Shown here: positions 8,186 through 15,974 of the stretch, one piece after another
Layout: the number at the start of each line of letters is the position of its first letter
Position numbering within the stretch: the first letter of the stretch is position 1
Assembly (NCBI GenBank): GCA_000432335.1
Contig: HF995401.1
Location: 73,657-90,589 of the forward strand
Source of the DNA: Firmicutes bacterium CAG:646
Lineage (GTDB): Bacteria > Bacillota > Clostridia > Lachnospirales > Lachnospiraceae
Length of the DNA: 16,933 bases
Direction: 5' to 3'
Notes under the pieces: generated by a model
Databases searched by the model: none
The model's input: the letters and a program-made list of their open reading frames with translations, nothing else
What the model was told of the DNA's origin: nothing
Made by a program: the position numbers and the translations under genes

Positions 8186-8662
8186 TTAAAATCCTTCCAC
8201 TCTCCGCTGTTTTCGCAGCGCATATCGCTTTTCTCCGCCTTCCCATTCTGCTTTATCTGATTCAGATTCCACCAAAAGTCCGGGAACGTCCACAGGATGA
8301 TGCTCCTGATCCACCGCTACCATGACTACATAAGCCCGATTGATCATTTTCCTGATGCCGTGACGGTTCTCCACATAGGTATCCACCCGTACCTCCATAG
8401 AAGTGCGGCCCACATAAGTGATTTTTCCCCGCAGAACAATCACATCCTCCACCGTAGCGCCTGACTTAAAATTCAGATTATCAATGGCGGCAGTCGTGAT
8501 ATCCGACTCACTGTGGCGCATCGCCACAATACTGGCAATCTCATCGATCCAGCTCATCAGCTGCCCGCCAAACAAATTTCCATATCCGTTGAGATACATG
8601 GGACGCATCAGATATGTCTGTTCTGTCTGAGATTCTGCCACTTTCTTATATCTTTTCTTCAT
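8186..8662 (-). CDS. Hotdog-fold acyl-CoA thioesterase (YciA/BACH-type)
   Basis: A 158-residue single hotdog-domain protein. The family block is NGYGNLFGGQLMSWIDE (residues 24-40), with the Asn/Gly and Asp/Glu positions used for thioester hydrolysis in the acyl-CoA hydrolase group, followed by the strand pattern ending VGRTSMEVRVDTYVE. The C-terminal tail is short and basic. Relatives hydrolyse acyl-CoA to the free acid and CoA in the cytosol; chain-length preference cannot be read from sequence. The start at 8662 is chosen because homology begins there and an AGAGG site lies upstream. The frame is open further upstream, but that part lies inside the flippase gene. It begins 15 nt after the flippase stop, so it is the last gene of the operon, and a terminator follows. 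Confidence 0.88.
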   Translation of the reverse strand: MKKRYKKVAESQTEQTYLMRPMYLNGYGNLFGGQLMSWIDEIASIVAMRHSESDITTAAIDNLNFKSGATVEDVIVLRGKITYVGRTSMEVRVDTYVENRHGIRKMINRAYVVMVAVDQEHHPVDVPGLLVESESDKAEWEGGEKRYALRKQRRVEGF

Positions 8663-8676
8663 CTCCAAGCCTCTTT

Positions 8677-10299
8677 CTATCGAAACACCCGGATCATCCG
8701 CAGTGCTTTCACTATATAATTTCCCATAGGGAATTTCCTCATCTGTTCCTCGGTGGTTTTCGTGATCAGTACATACAAAACCAGATAAACGATCATAGCG
8801 CAGACCATGGCAACTCCCAGACACAGAATCCGTACAGGAAGCACCAGATGCAAACCGTAATATACCACCCACGCAGTCACACCCATCCCTGCCGCTGCCA
8901 GAAATGGCTTTCCATATCCATTGACAAAATCATTCTTATGCCCCAGATACTTACGCAGGGACAACGCATTCAGCACACACGTACATACGGCAAATACGAG
9001 ACTTGCCAGAAGTACAGAAAACACTCCGATCTGCGGGAACAGATACGAACAGCCTGCTACAGTGATCACATTCAGCACCAGAGAAATCGCCGAATTCCGA
9101 AGGGGCAGTTTTGCCTGTCCGATTGCCTGCAAAACCCCATTGGTAATTGTGGATAAGGCCGAAAATACCACCGTCACCGAACCTGTCATCAGCAAAATAC
9201 CGGACAGCTTTGTACTTTTGGGAAATAAGATTCCCACGATAGGAAATGCCAGCACCGCCAGTCCTACTGCCGCAGGAATACACAAAAACATGGTAAGCTG
9301 GATTCCCTCATTGATCTTTTTATTTGCTTTTTTATAATGCCCGGTAATATACCGGGAAGCAATCTCCGGCATCATAGCGGAAGAAGTCGCGCTCGATAAA
9401 GCCAGCGGAATATTGATCAGCGTGAGATAAGAATTGCTGTATTCTCCCCACTGGCTGCTGACAGTCTCCGCCGCCACCTTCTTCATATTTAGAATATCGG
9501 AAAAAATCTTAGAATCCAGATAACCGCTGGCATTATATACAAAAGTATTGAAGATGATCGGCGTTACCATAAGGAAAATAATCTTCATGACATTTCTCAG
9601 ACTCTCTTCCTGTGTATGCCGGTCGTTGGCAATCTGCCGTTTCAGCACCTTTCTATTGACATAGTATACAAAACACATAAACAGCAGACCCGCCAGCACT
9701 CCCGCTCCGGTTCCCAGGGTTCCGCCTGCCGCTCCGTAAATTGCTCGGGTCTTTTCATCCCTTCCAAAGCTCTTAATTAACAGCCATGCCGCTCCCACAC
9801 TGACAATCGCATTGGCAATCTGTTCCAGCACCTGAGAAATGGAAGTAGGCATCATCGTACTGTGCGCCTGAAAAAATCCCCGCATAACACCCAGAATTGC
9901 AGACAAAAAAATGGTCGGCGCCAGCATCCGAAGAGCTAAAAGCGCCTCCTGCTGATTCGTGGGCAGCAAGTACTTACCCATAAAGAAAGCGATAAGCGCT
10001 GCAGCGCCTCCGACCGCCGCCGCATAAATCAAAGCCCCGTAAAATACTTTCTGCGCATTTCGATACTGTTTCAGCGCAAGGCGCTCAGAAATCACTTTCG
10101 AAACCGCCATGGGAATACTGTACGACGAGATCAAAAGTAAAATCACATAAACATTATTTGCATATCCATAGTATCCAAGCCCAACATTTCCAATGATCGC
10201 ATTCAAAGGGCTTCTGTAAAGAAGTCCGATCACTCTGGAGATCAGGGTTGCCATCATCAAAAAAGAAGCATTTCTCACTAAAGCGTTACTCTTACTCAT
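8677..10299 (-). CDS. SpoVB/YtgP (MurJ-like) MOP-superfamily lipid flippase
   Basis: A 540-residue polytopic membrane protein with about 14 hydrophobic segments spread along its length. The N terminus (RNASFLMMATLISRVIGLLY) has the usual pattern of the polysaccharide-biosynthesis/stage V sporulation B family: an Arg in the first helix, then GLGYYGYANNVY and IPMAVSKVIS blocks. B. subtilis YtgP of this family acts as MurJ, flipping lipid II across the membrane for peptidoglycan synthesis; SpoVB is the sporulation paralogue. Sequence alone cannot separate these roles or exclude export of another lipid-linked oligosaccharide. The start has a good site (GGGAGG). It lies 14 nt downstream of ung and 14 nt upstream of the thioesterase, so it is part of one transcript. 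Confidence 0.88.
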   Translation of the reverse strand: MSKSNALVRNASFLMMATLISRVIGLLYRSPLNAIIGNVGLGYYGYANNVYVILLLISSYSIPMAVSKVISERLALKQYRNAQKVFYGALIYAAAVGGAAALIAFFMGKYLLPTNQQEALLALRMLAPTIFLSAILGVMRGFFQAHSTMMPTSISQVLEQIANAIVSVGAAWLLIKSFGRDEKTRAIYGAAGGTLGTGAGVLAGLLFMCFVYYVNRKVLKRQIANDRHTQEESLRNVMKIIFLMVTPIIFNTFVYNASGYLDSKIFSDILNMKKVAAETVSSQWGEYSNSYLTLINIPLALSSATSSAMMPEIASRYITGHYKKANKKINEGIQLTMFLCIPAAVGLAVLAFPIVGILFPKSTKLSGILLMTGSVTVVFSALSTITNGVLQAIGQAKLPLRNSAISLVLNVITVAGCSYLFPQIGVFSVLLASLVFAVCTCVLNALSLRKYLGHKNDFVNGYGKPFLAAAGMGVTAWVVYYGLHLVLPVRILCLGVAMVCAMIVYLVLYVLITKTTEEQMRKFPMGNYIVKALRMIRVFR

Positions 10300-10313
10300 G
10301 GAACCTCCCGCCT

Positions 10314-10988
10314 TTACCTGTTCTCTATCTGCCAGTCAATAGGCTCCAGACCATGACTGACCAGATATTCGTTCGTTTTACTGAAAGGACGGCTTCCGAA
10401 AAATCCCCGATACGCAGACAGAGGACTGGGATGAGGCGCTTCCAGGATCAAATGGCGCTGCGGATTCAGCATACTCTTTTTCATCTGCGCCGGACGCCCC
10501 CAGAGAATGAATACCATCGGCCGCTCCTGCGCCGCCAGCACCCGGATCGCCGCATCTGTAAACTCCTCCCAGCCGATGCCGCGATGGGAATTTGCCTGAT
10601 GCGCCCGCACGGTAAGCACTGTATTTAACAACAGTACTCCCTGCCGTGCCCATTTTTCCAGATACCCGTTATTCGGTATATAACAGCCCAGGTCATCTTC
10701 CAACTCTTTATAAATATTCACCAGCGACGGCGGAATCTCCACATCCGGCTTTACAGAAAAACAAAGCCCGTGTGCCTGACCGTCTCCATGGTAAGGGTCC
10801 TGCCCCAGAATCACCACCTTCACCTGATCCAACGGAGTAAAATGAAACGCATTAAAAATGTCGTCTCCTGCCGGAAAAATCTTTCTGGTGGCATACTCCT
10901 GTCCAACTGTCTCAAACAATTTTTTATAATATGGCTTATGAAACTCTTCCTTCAAAGCCTCTGCCCATGCTCCTGTAATGGGAGGCAT
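10314..10988 (-). CDS. ung: Uracil-DNA glycosylase, family 1
   Basis: A 224-residue protein from the chosen ATG. It removes uracil from DNA by cleaving the N-glycosidic bond, starting base excision repair. Family 1 marks are GQDPYHG (residues 62-68 from this start; the Asp activates water), LLLNTVLTVRAHQANSHRG (the uracil-binding Asn lies in this block) and HPSPLSAYRGFFGSRPFS near the C terminus (the His is the second catalytic residue). Length is normal for bacterial Ung. A GTG nine bases upstream (10997) is in frame, but it overlaps the GGAG ribosome site that lies 8 nt before the ATG at 10988, so the ATG is preferred. It follows hisF by 38 nt and precedes the flippase gene by 14 nt. Confidence 0.97.
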   Translation of the reverse strand: MPPITGAWAEALKEEFHKPYYKKLFETVGQEYATRKIFPAGDDIFNAFHFTPLDQVKVVILGQDPYHGDGQAHGLCFSVKPDVEIPPSLVNIYKELEDDLGCYIPNNGYLEKWARQGVLLLNTVLTVRAHQANSHRGIGWEEFTDAAIRVLAAQERPMVFILWGRPAQMKKSMLNPQRHLILEAPHPSPLSAYRGFFGSRPFSKTNEYLVSHGLEPIDWQIENR

Positions 10989-11026
10989 CTGCCCCACTCC
11001 TTTCTGCTTTCGTGTATTTTTGGCTT

Positions 11027-11788
11027 TTACAGCCGTACTGGAAGTCCTTTTTGCGCAAGATATTCTTTTACTTCCCGAATTTCCAGTTCTTTATAATGAA
11101 ATAAGGACGCCGCCAGCGCTGCATCTGCTTTTCCCTTCGTCATAGCTTCATAAAAATGCTCCAGCGTTCCTGCCCCGCCAGATGCGATCACCGGAATGGA
11201 AACCGCATCTGCGATCGCCCTGGTCAAAGGAAGATCATACCCTGCTTTCGTTCCATCCCCATCCATACTAGTAAGCAAAATCTCCCCAGCTCCTAAAGTC
11301 TCTGCTTTTTTCGCCCACTCTACGGCATCCAGACCCACATCCACTCTGCCGCCATTTTTATACACATTCCAGCCGCTTCCATCCTGTCGACGCTTTGCAT
11401 CAATAGCAACCACCACACACTGACTTCCAAACTTTAAGGCGGCCTCCCGAATCAGCTCCGAACGATTCAAAGCAGAAGAATTAATGGAAATCTTATCTGC
11501 TCCCTCCCGCAGCAACAACTTAAAATCCTCTACGGTGCGAATGCCTCCTCCCACCGTAAATGGAATAAAAACATTTGCCGCCACCCGACGCACCATATCC
11601 ACCACAGTACTTCTGTTATCGGAAGAAGCAGTAATATCCAGAAACACAATCTCATCCGCCCCGGCCGCGTCATAAGCTTTTGCAATCTCCACCGGATCAC
11701 CGGCATCCTGAAGCTCCACAAAATTAACGCCCTTCACCACTCTGCCATTTTTCACATCCAAACAGGGAATGATCCTTTTTGTCAGCAT
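11027..11788 (-). CDS. hisF: Imidazole glycerol phosphate synthase cyclase subunit HisF
   Basis: A 253-residue (beta/alpha)8 barrel. With HisH it converts PRFAR and ammonia to imidazole glycerol phosphate and AICAR in histidine synthesis. The catalytic acids are D11 (in IIPCLDVKNGRVVKG) and D130 (in VVVAIDAKRR). The phosphate-binding loops are seen in FTVGGGIRT (77-85) and IASGGAGT near the C terminus. The block TSMDGDGTKAGYD is normal for the family. The frame is open 11 codons further upstream, but homology begins at MLTKRIIPCLDV, preceded by GGGGGAC, and the longer form would overlap hisH. With this start hisH and hisF are one base apart, as expected for subunits of one complex. This is a canonical HisF, not an O-antigen-type paralogue as far as I can judge. 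Confidence 0.97.
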   Translation of the reverse strand: MLTKRIIPCLDVKNGRVVKGVNFVELQDAGDPVEIAKAYDAAGADEIVFLDITASSDNRSTVVDMVRRVAANVFIPFTVGGGIRTVEDFKLLLREGADKISINSSALNRSELIREAALKFGSQCVVVAIDAKRRQDGSGWNVYKNGGRVDVGLDAVEWAKKAETLGAGEILLTSMDGDGTKAGYDLPLTRAIADAVSIPVIASGGAGTLEHFYEAMTKGKADAALAASLFHYKELEIREVKEYLAQKGLPVRL

Positions 11789-11789
11789 C

Positions 11790-12413
11790 TTATCGTCCCC
11801 CTTTCTCTGAAACAGCAGCAAAATTTTTCAAGATCTGAAGTCCCACATGAGAACTTTTCTCAGGATGAAACTGGCAGGCAAAGACATTATCCTTCTCTAC
11901 GGAAGCATGAATACGGACACCGTAATCTGCCGTAGCAGTTACAATTCCCTCCTCCTGCGCCTTCAGATAATAAGAGTGGACAAAATACACGAAAGACTCC
12001 TCTTCAATTCCCTGAAAAAGCCTTCCGCTCCGGGGAAATGCGAGATTGTTCCAGCCCATATGAGGAATCTTCAGCCCCTCTTTGGCAGGAATACGCAAAA
12101 TCTCTCCTTTTAAAATTCCCAGACCTTTCACGCCCGGGCTCTCTTCACTCCGCTCAAACAACAGCTGCAATCCCAAGCAAATTCCCAGAAAAGGCTTCCT
12201 CTGCGCCACCGCCTGCCGGATCACAGATACCAATCCAAAATGCTGCAAGTTCTCCATCGCATCGCCAAAACAGCCCACTCCCGGAAGAATCACCTTATCC
12301 GCCTGCAAAATCTCCCGGGGATCTCTGGTCACGATCGTATCTTCCTGAATATGCTGCAATGCCTTTTCCACACTCTTCATATTACCCGCATCGTAATCTA
12401 TCAGCGCTATCAT
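11790..12413 (-). CDS. hisH: Imidazole glycerol phosphate synthase glutamine amidotransferase subunit HisH
   Basis: A 207-residue class I glutamine amidotransferase. It releases ammonia from glutamine and passes it through the HisF barrel. The catalytic triad is visible: C79 in LGICLGLQLLF, and H183 and E185 in QFHPEKS. The oxyanion region is LPGVGCFGDAM (43-53), where Cys replaces the more usual Ala/Ser. HMGWNNL (118-124) and FVHSYY (145-150) are further HisH marks. The ribosome site is GAGGAG, about 8 nt before ATG. It is the first gene of a packed operon; a 75-nt gap separates it from the ZIP transporter gene. That gap holds only weak promoter-like boxes (GTGGCA and TAAAAT near the ZIP stop), so the promoter is uncertain. 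Confidence 0.97.
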   Translation of the reverse strand: MIALIDYDAGNMKSVEKALQHIQEDTIVTRDPREILQADKVILPGVGCFGDAMENLQHFGLVSVIRQAVAQRKPFLGICLGLQLLFERSEESPGVKGLGILKGEILRIPAKEGLKIPHMGWNNLAFPRSGRLFQGIEEESFVYFVHSYYLKAQEEGIVTATADYGVRIHASVEKDNVFACQFHPEKSSHVGLQILKNFAAVSEKGGR

Positions 12414-12488
12414 CCTGTATTCTCCTCTTTTCTTCTGGCTTTATCCCTCAAATAATCAACAAAATTCATGACTATTTTATCACAATTT

Positions 12489-13265
12489 TTATCCCAGTGC
12501 CACATCTAATATCATCATCAGAAGAAAACCTGCACAAAATCCCATTGTCCCCGTGTGATATTTTCCCTTCTCAACTGCATCTGGAAGCAGTTCCTCCACC
12601 ACCACACAAACCATAGCGCCTGCCGAAAAAGCCAAAAGATACGGCAGCAGAGGACGCAGCCATGCGGTAAGAAGAATCATTCCCACCGAAGCCACAGGCT
12701 CCACTGCCCCGGAAAGCATTCCGTAGACAAAAGAACGGCTGCGGGAATATCCTCTGTCCCGAAAGGGAAGCGCCACAATAAACCCTTCCGGAAGATTCTG
12801 CACTGCAATTCCGAAAGCCAGCAGGCAGGCAGAAACTATGGTAAATCCCGGCTGTCCGCTCAATACGCCGGCAAATGCCGCGCCCACTGAGAGCCCCTCC
12901 GGGATATTATGAATCGTCACCGCCAGCACCAGAAGAGAATTCTTTTTCCAGTGATTTTCATCTTCCGTAAGCTCTGCTCCTCTGTTTTTCATCCAGCAGA
13001 CGAGCTGATCCGTTCCTATGAGAAAAAGGAACCCAAGAAAAAATCCCACCGCTGCCGGGACAAAAGAAAAAGCCCCTCTTCTCTGCTCCAGTTCTATGGA
13101 TGGCAGCAAAAGCGACCATACGCTGGCTGCCACCATAACACCGGAAGCAAATCCCAAAAGGCATTGCTTGTATCCGCCCCGGATCTCACGTTTTAAAAAA
13201 TAAATAAACGCCGCCCCCAGAAGCGTACCGAAAAAAGGAAGAAAAATACCGAAAATAATCTGCAT
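12489..13265 (-). CDS. ZIP-family divalent metal transporter
   Basis: A 258-residue membrane protein with about eight hydrophobic segments and a short charged loop (about 92-108) between the third and fourth. The two metal-binding helices carry HNIPEGLSVG (119-128) and QNLPEGFIVALP (156-167), diagnostic of ZIP/ZupT/GufA proteins that import zinc, iron or manganese. The second motif has Gln in place of the first His of many ZupT members, so metal preference cannot be stated. Its ribosome site is weak (AGTGAG). It stands between the kinase gene (78 nt upstream) and hisH (75 nt downstream), possibly as a separate unit. A 21-bp dyad lies 22 nt upstream of the start. Confidence 0.93.
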   Translation of the reverse strand: MQIIFGIFLPFFGTLLGAAFIYFLKREIRGGYKQCLLGFASGVMVAASVWSLLLPSIELEQRRGAFSFVPAAVGFFLGFLFLIGTDQLVCWMKNRGAELTEDENHWKKNSLLVLAVTIHNIPEGLSVGAAFAGVLSGQPGFTIVSACLLAFGIAVQNLPEGFIVALPFRDRGYSRSRSFVYGMLSGAVEPVASVGMILLTAWLRPLLPYLLAFSAGAMVCVVVEELLPDAVEKGKYHTGTMGFCAGFLLMMILDVALG

Positions 13266-13287
13266 ACAAACTCACTTAAAAATACTT

Positions 13288-13308
13288 GTTACCTACAGAG
13301 TATGTAAC
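13288..13308 (-). promoter_or_regulatory. 21-bp imperfect dyad upstream of the ZIP transporter, candidate operator
   Basis: On the plus strand the sequence has arms GTTAC-c-TAC and GTA-t-GTAAC around a 3-nt centre, with one mismatch per arm. It sits 22 nt before the transporter start. A weak promoter (TTGTAT at 13330-13325 and TTACAT at 13307-13302 on the minus strand, 17-nt spacer) would have its -10 box inside the dyad. The site could bind a repressor; the regulator is unknown and it does not match a metal box I know. A weak hairpin reading of the same bases is also possible. Confidence 0.4.
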
Positions 13309-13343
13309 CCACCGCAAAATGTGTATACAAAAAGGTGATTTTC

Positions 13344-14966
13344 TTACCGATACTTTTTCAAAATCTCATACATCTGATCAAACTGCTCTTCCATTTCTTT
13401 CACTAAACGGAATTGTGTTTTGGCGCGAACCAGATTATGCTCTGGATATGCCGTCTTGAAGTACACATCTCCCTGCAGATAATCCATAAGGAATCGAATA
13501 CCGCACTCATATGTCATCAATCTCGCTCCCCAGGGAAGACTGTCAATCTCCGTCGGCGTGAGCACATCCTTTGCCATCTCCAGATATCCCTTTACATACA
13601 ACTCATACAGATTGATATCAAAATGAACCTTATCGAGATCCTGCTCGTCCTCCTCCGCAGTGGAAGCGCCAAAACGAATAGAATCCCCAAAATCATTGGC
13701 TGCCAGACCCGGCATAATGGTATCCAGATCAATAATACAGAGACCTTTTCCCGTCTCCTGATCGAATAAAATATTATTCAGCTTCGTATCGTTATGGGTG
13801 ACACGAAGAGGCAGAAGCCCTTCCGCAAGCTGTTTCATCAATACGCCGGCATCCTCTTTTCTCGCAAGAGCAAATTCAATTTCCGGGCGGCACAAGCGGG
13901 CACGGTTCTTCACATCTTTCGTCACCGAAGCCGCAAAATCATTGTATCGTTTTACTGTATCATGAAACTGCGGAATTGTCTCATGAAGACTCTCTGCCGG
14001 ATAATCTCCCAACTGCTTTAAGAAATGACCAAAACTTTTTGCAGACTGGTAAAACTGCTCCGGTCTCTCCACAAACTGATAACAGACAGAATTAGAAACA
14101 TAATTGAGACACCGCCACGGCTGCCCCTGATCATCCTCAAAATAAGCGTCTCCGCTCTTCGTTTTGATATAGGAAAGTGTTTCCCGATCCAGATCTCCGC
14201 CTTCCTGCCGAATCACGTCACGAAGGTATTCAGTCACTCCGAAAATATTTTCCATTACCTGCGCCGGGTTCTTAAATACGTTGATATTTACCCTCTGCAG
14301 CACATAAAGCGGCTTGTCCGTTCCATCCTCGTCCGGCATATAAACCGCATACGTCTCATTGATATGCCCCTCGCCGAACGGCTTCACATAACTGCACTGA
14401 GGACCGAAGCCGAAAGCATACACCGCATCCTCCAGAGAACGGCTGTCCGCCCCCTCGATCTTTCTTCTGGTGGAGAAAATAACCTCTCCCGCCTCCACCT
14501 TTTTGCCCGGTTCAATGGTACAATTTGCTTTCACAATACTTCCCAGACAAACGTGCGCTCCATAGCCCACAACAGAATCATGATCAACGACTGCGCCGCT
14601 GTTTATAAGCGCTGCCCGTTCAATCCGGGTATTCGTATTTACCACTGCCCTCTGCATAATAAAACATCCCTGCTCGATCACCGCACTGGGGCTTACGATT
14701 GCCGAAGGATGCACAATAGCAGGCACCTCATAGCCCTCCTCCATCAGCTTATCCGTCCAGTACAGCCGGGTCTTATTATTTCCAAAAGCTGCCACTGCAA
14801 CAGGATACTCCCGATGCTTGATCACATAATCACAACACTTTCCTACCACATCGGCTCTTTTTGCTGCGTCATCCAGAAAAACAACCTGTTCATATCCCAG
14901 CATCAAAGCGGTTTCCTTCACCATCTGACCAAAACCGCCAGCCCCTAAAATAAGTAAATTCTTCAT
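13344..14966 (-). CDS. Fusion: NeuD/PglD-like acyltransferase module plus NahK-type N-acetylhexosamine 1-kinase
   Basis: A 540-residue two-part protein. Residues 1-170 have a PglD-type N-terminal Rossmann-like fold (LLILGAGGFGQMVKE) and left-handed beta-helix repeats (about 84-165) with INSGAVVDHDSVVG (121-134); H129 matches the catalytic His of NeuD/PglD sugar O/N-acetyltransferases. Residues about 183-540 align by eye along their whole length with NahK, the N-acetylhexosamine 1-kinase of the bifidobacterial lacto-N-biose pathway (about 359 residues): PFGEGHINETY (196-206), THNDTKLNNILFD (390-402, catalytic D393), IIDLDTIMPG (411-420, metal-binding Asp), NDFGDSIRFGAST (424-436) and YPEHNLVR (507-514). 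NahK phosphorylates GlcNAc or GalNAc at C1 using ATP. The ribosome site is AAGGAG. It lies 27 nt downstream of the nucleotidyltransferase gene, which suggests consecutive steps. The role of the acyltransferase half is unknown; it may be structural. Confidence 0.87.
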   Translation of the reverse strand: MKNLLILGAGGFGQMVKETALMLGYEQVVFLDDAAKRADVVGKCCDYVIKHREYPVAVAAFGNNKTRLYWTDKLMEEGYEVPAIVHPSAIVSPSAVIEQGCFIMQRAVVNTNTRIERAALINSGAVVDHDSVVGYGAHVCLGSIVKANCTIEPGKKVEAGEVIFSTRRKIEGADSRSLEDAVYAFGFGPQCSYVKPFGEGHINETYAVYMPDEDGTDKPLYVLQRVNINVFKNPAQVMENIFGVTEYLRDVIRQEGGDLDRETLSYIKTKSGDAYFEDDQGQPWRCLNYVSNSVCYQFVERPEQFYQSAKSFGHFLKQLGDYPAESLHETIPQFHDTVKRYNDFAASVTKDVKNRARLCRPEIEFALARKEDAGVLMKQLAEGLLPLRVTHNDTKLNNILFDQETGKGLCIIDLDTIMPGLAANDFGDSIRFGASTAEEDEQDLDKVHFDINLYELYVKGYLEMAKDVLTPTEIDSLPWGARLMTYECGIRFLMDYLQGDVYFKTAYPEHNLVRAKTQFRLVKEMEEQFDQMYEILKKYR

Positions 14967-14993
14967 CTTTCTTCTTATCTCCTTGTTTTTATT

Positions 14994-15974
14994 CTATAGC
15001 TTTTCAATTACGACTTTACACAGATCCGAATACAGGTTTTCACCATAAACGCCATCTGCAATCAGCTGTTTGAAGCTATTCACTACAGCTTCCTTATCTT
15101 CCTTATAAGTGACGCCAAACCACTTATCTCTGGTTTCCAGTACCTTCACAGAACATCTTCCCTCTCGCAGCAGCTCCCCGATCAGTGTAGGAAGCAGATA
15201 CTCCGCCTTTTCTGGATTTTTCGGAACATCCTTCTCAAAAAATGTACAAAATTCTTTTTTCAGCACTTCCATAAACGCAGGATCGCAGTCCTCTTTTGCC
15301 GGAAATCCCCACATATTCATGGACACATAGGATTCTGGATCAAGTTTAGTGCCATCTGCCTCGGCTCCAACTTCTCCCGTTTCAGGGTTCACTGTTTTTA
15401 CAATATTTCCTGTCTCCACCACATCTTCTATATGAGTGCATCCTGCATCCACCCGACACACACCTCTGGTAACTCCTCCATTGTCAGATAACGTATTCTT
15501 CAAAATAAATCCCGCCATAGAAATAGCAGACTCCTTATGATCCTGAATCAACCATTCATGCATCTTGCAGAAAGCCTCTTTTCCGTAATAATCATCTGCA
15601 TTGATCACCATAAATGGTTCATGGATCCATTCTTTTGCTGCCAGCACTGCCTGACCCGTTCCCCATGGTTTTGTACGTTCTGCTGGAACGGTATAAGCTT
15701 CCGGTACATCCTGCAGATCCTGAAAAGCGTACACAGTCTCTACATTCAGCTTTTTACAAACTTCTTCAATTCTGCTGCCAATCCGTTCCCGAAAATCCGC
15801 CTCAATATCTTTTCGGATAACAAAAACAATCTTATTAAAGCCTGCCTTGATCGCATCATGAATGGAATAGTCCATGATGATTTCGTCGTGCATCCCCACA
15901 GGTTCCAGCTGTTTGATACCGCCTCCGAAACGTGAACCAATCCCTGCTGCCATAATCAATAATGTTGTTTTCAT
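14994..15974 (-). CDS. Sugar-1-phosphate nucleotidyltransferase, NTP_transferase family
   Basis: A 326-residue cytosolic protein with the nucleotidyltransferase signature at its N terminus: MAAGIGSRFGGGIKQLEPVG (8-27), which replaces the usual G-x-G-T-R and P-K spacing with GIGSRFGGGIKQ. PWGTGQAV (103-110) and the metal-binding INADDYYGKEAF (124-135) follow, then YVSMNMWGFP in the middle. The family joins a sugar 1-phosphate to an NTP to give NDP-sugar and pyrophosphate. The gene precedes a NahK-type kinase by 27 nt, so HexNAc-1-phosphate is the natural guess for substrate; this is inference. The ribosome site AGGAAGG lies inside the end of the upstream gene, whose stop overlaps this start as ATGA. 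It is not a close match to GlmU or GalU as far as I can judge. Confidence 0.85.
   Translation of the reverse strand: MKTTLLIMAAGIGSRFGGGIKQLEPVGMHDEIIMDYSIHDAIKAGFNKIVFVIRKDIEADFRERIGSRIEEVCKKLNVETVYAFQDLQDVPEAYTVPAERTKPWGTGQAVLAAKEWIHEPFMVINADDYYGKEAFCKMHEWLIQDHKESAISMAGFILKNTLSDNGGVTRGVCRVDAGCTHIEDVVETGNIVKTVNPETGEVGAEADGTKLDPESYVSMNMWGFPAKEDCDPAFMEVLKKEFCTFFEKDVPKNPEKAEYLLPTLIGELLREGRCSVKVLETRDKWFGVTYKEDKEAVVNSFKQLIADGVYGENLYSDLCKVVIEKL

Noticed and set aside
8663..8872. A 70-residue N-terminal extension of the thioesterase
   Set aside because: It lies within the flippase gene and has no similarity to hotdog proteins; the family block begins after the Met at 8662.
10989..10997. GTG start for ung three codons upstream
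   Set aside because: It overlaps the GGAG ribosome site that is well spaced from the ATG at 10988.
11789..11821. An 11-codon longer hisF
   Set aside because: It would overlap hisH, and HisF homology starts exactly at the Met at 11788, which has its own ribosome site.
12451..12476. AT-rich hairpin between the ZIP gene and hisH as a terminator
   Set aside because: The stem is short, A/T-rich with a G-U pair, and has no following U tract on the minus strand.
13282..13303. Hairpin ATACT-C-TGT / ACA-AGTAT followed by TTTTT as a terminator for the kinase gene
   Set aside because: The stem is weak, bulged and poor in G/C, and it competes with the longer dyad at 13288-13308. I kept only the operator reading, at low confidence.
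14025..14948. A 307-codon open frame on the plus strand
   Set aside because: It is antisense to the clearly homologous NahK-type fusion, with no ribosome site or domain pattern.
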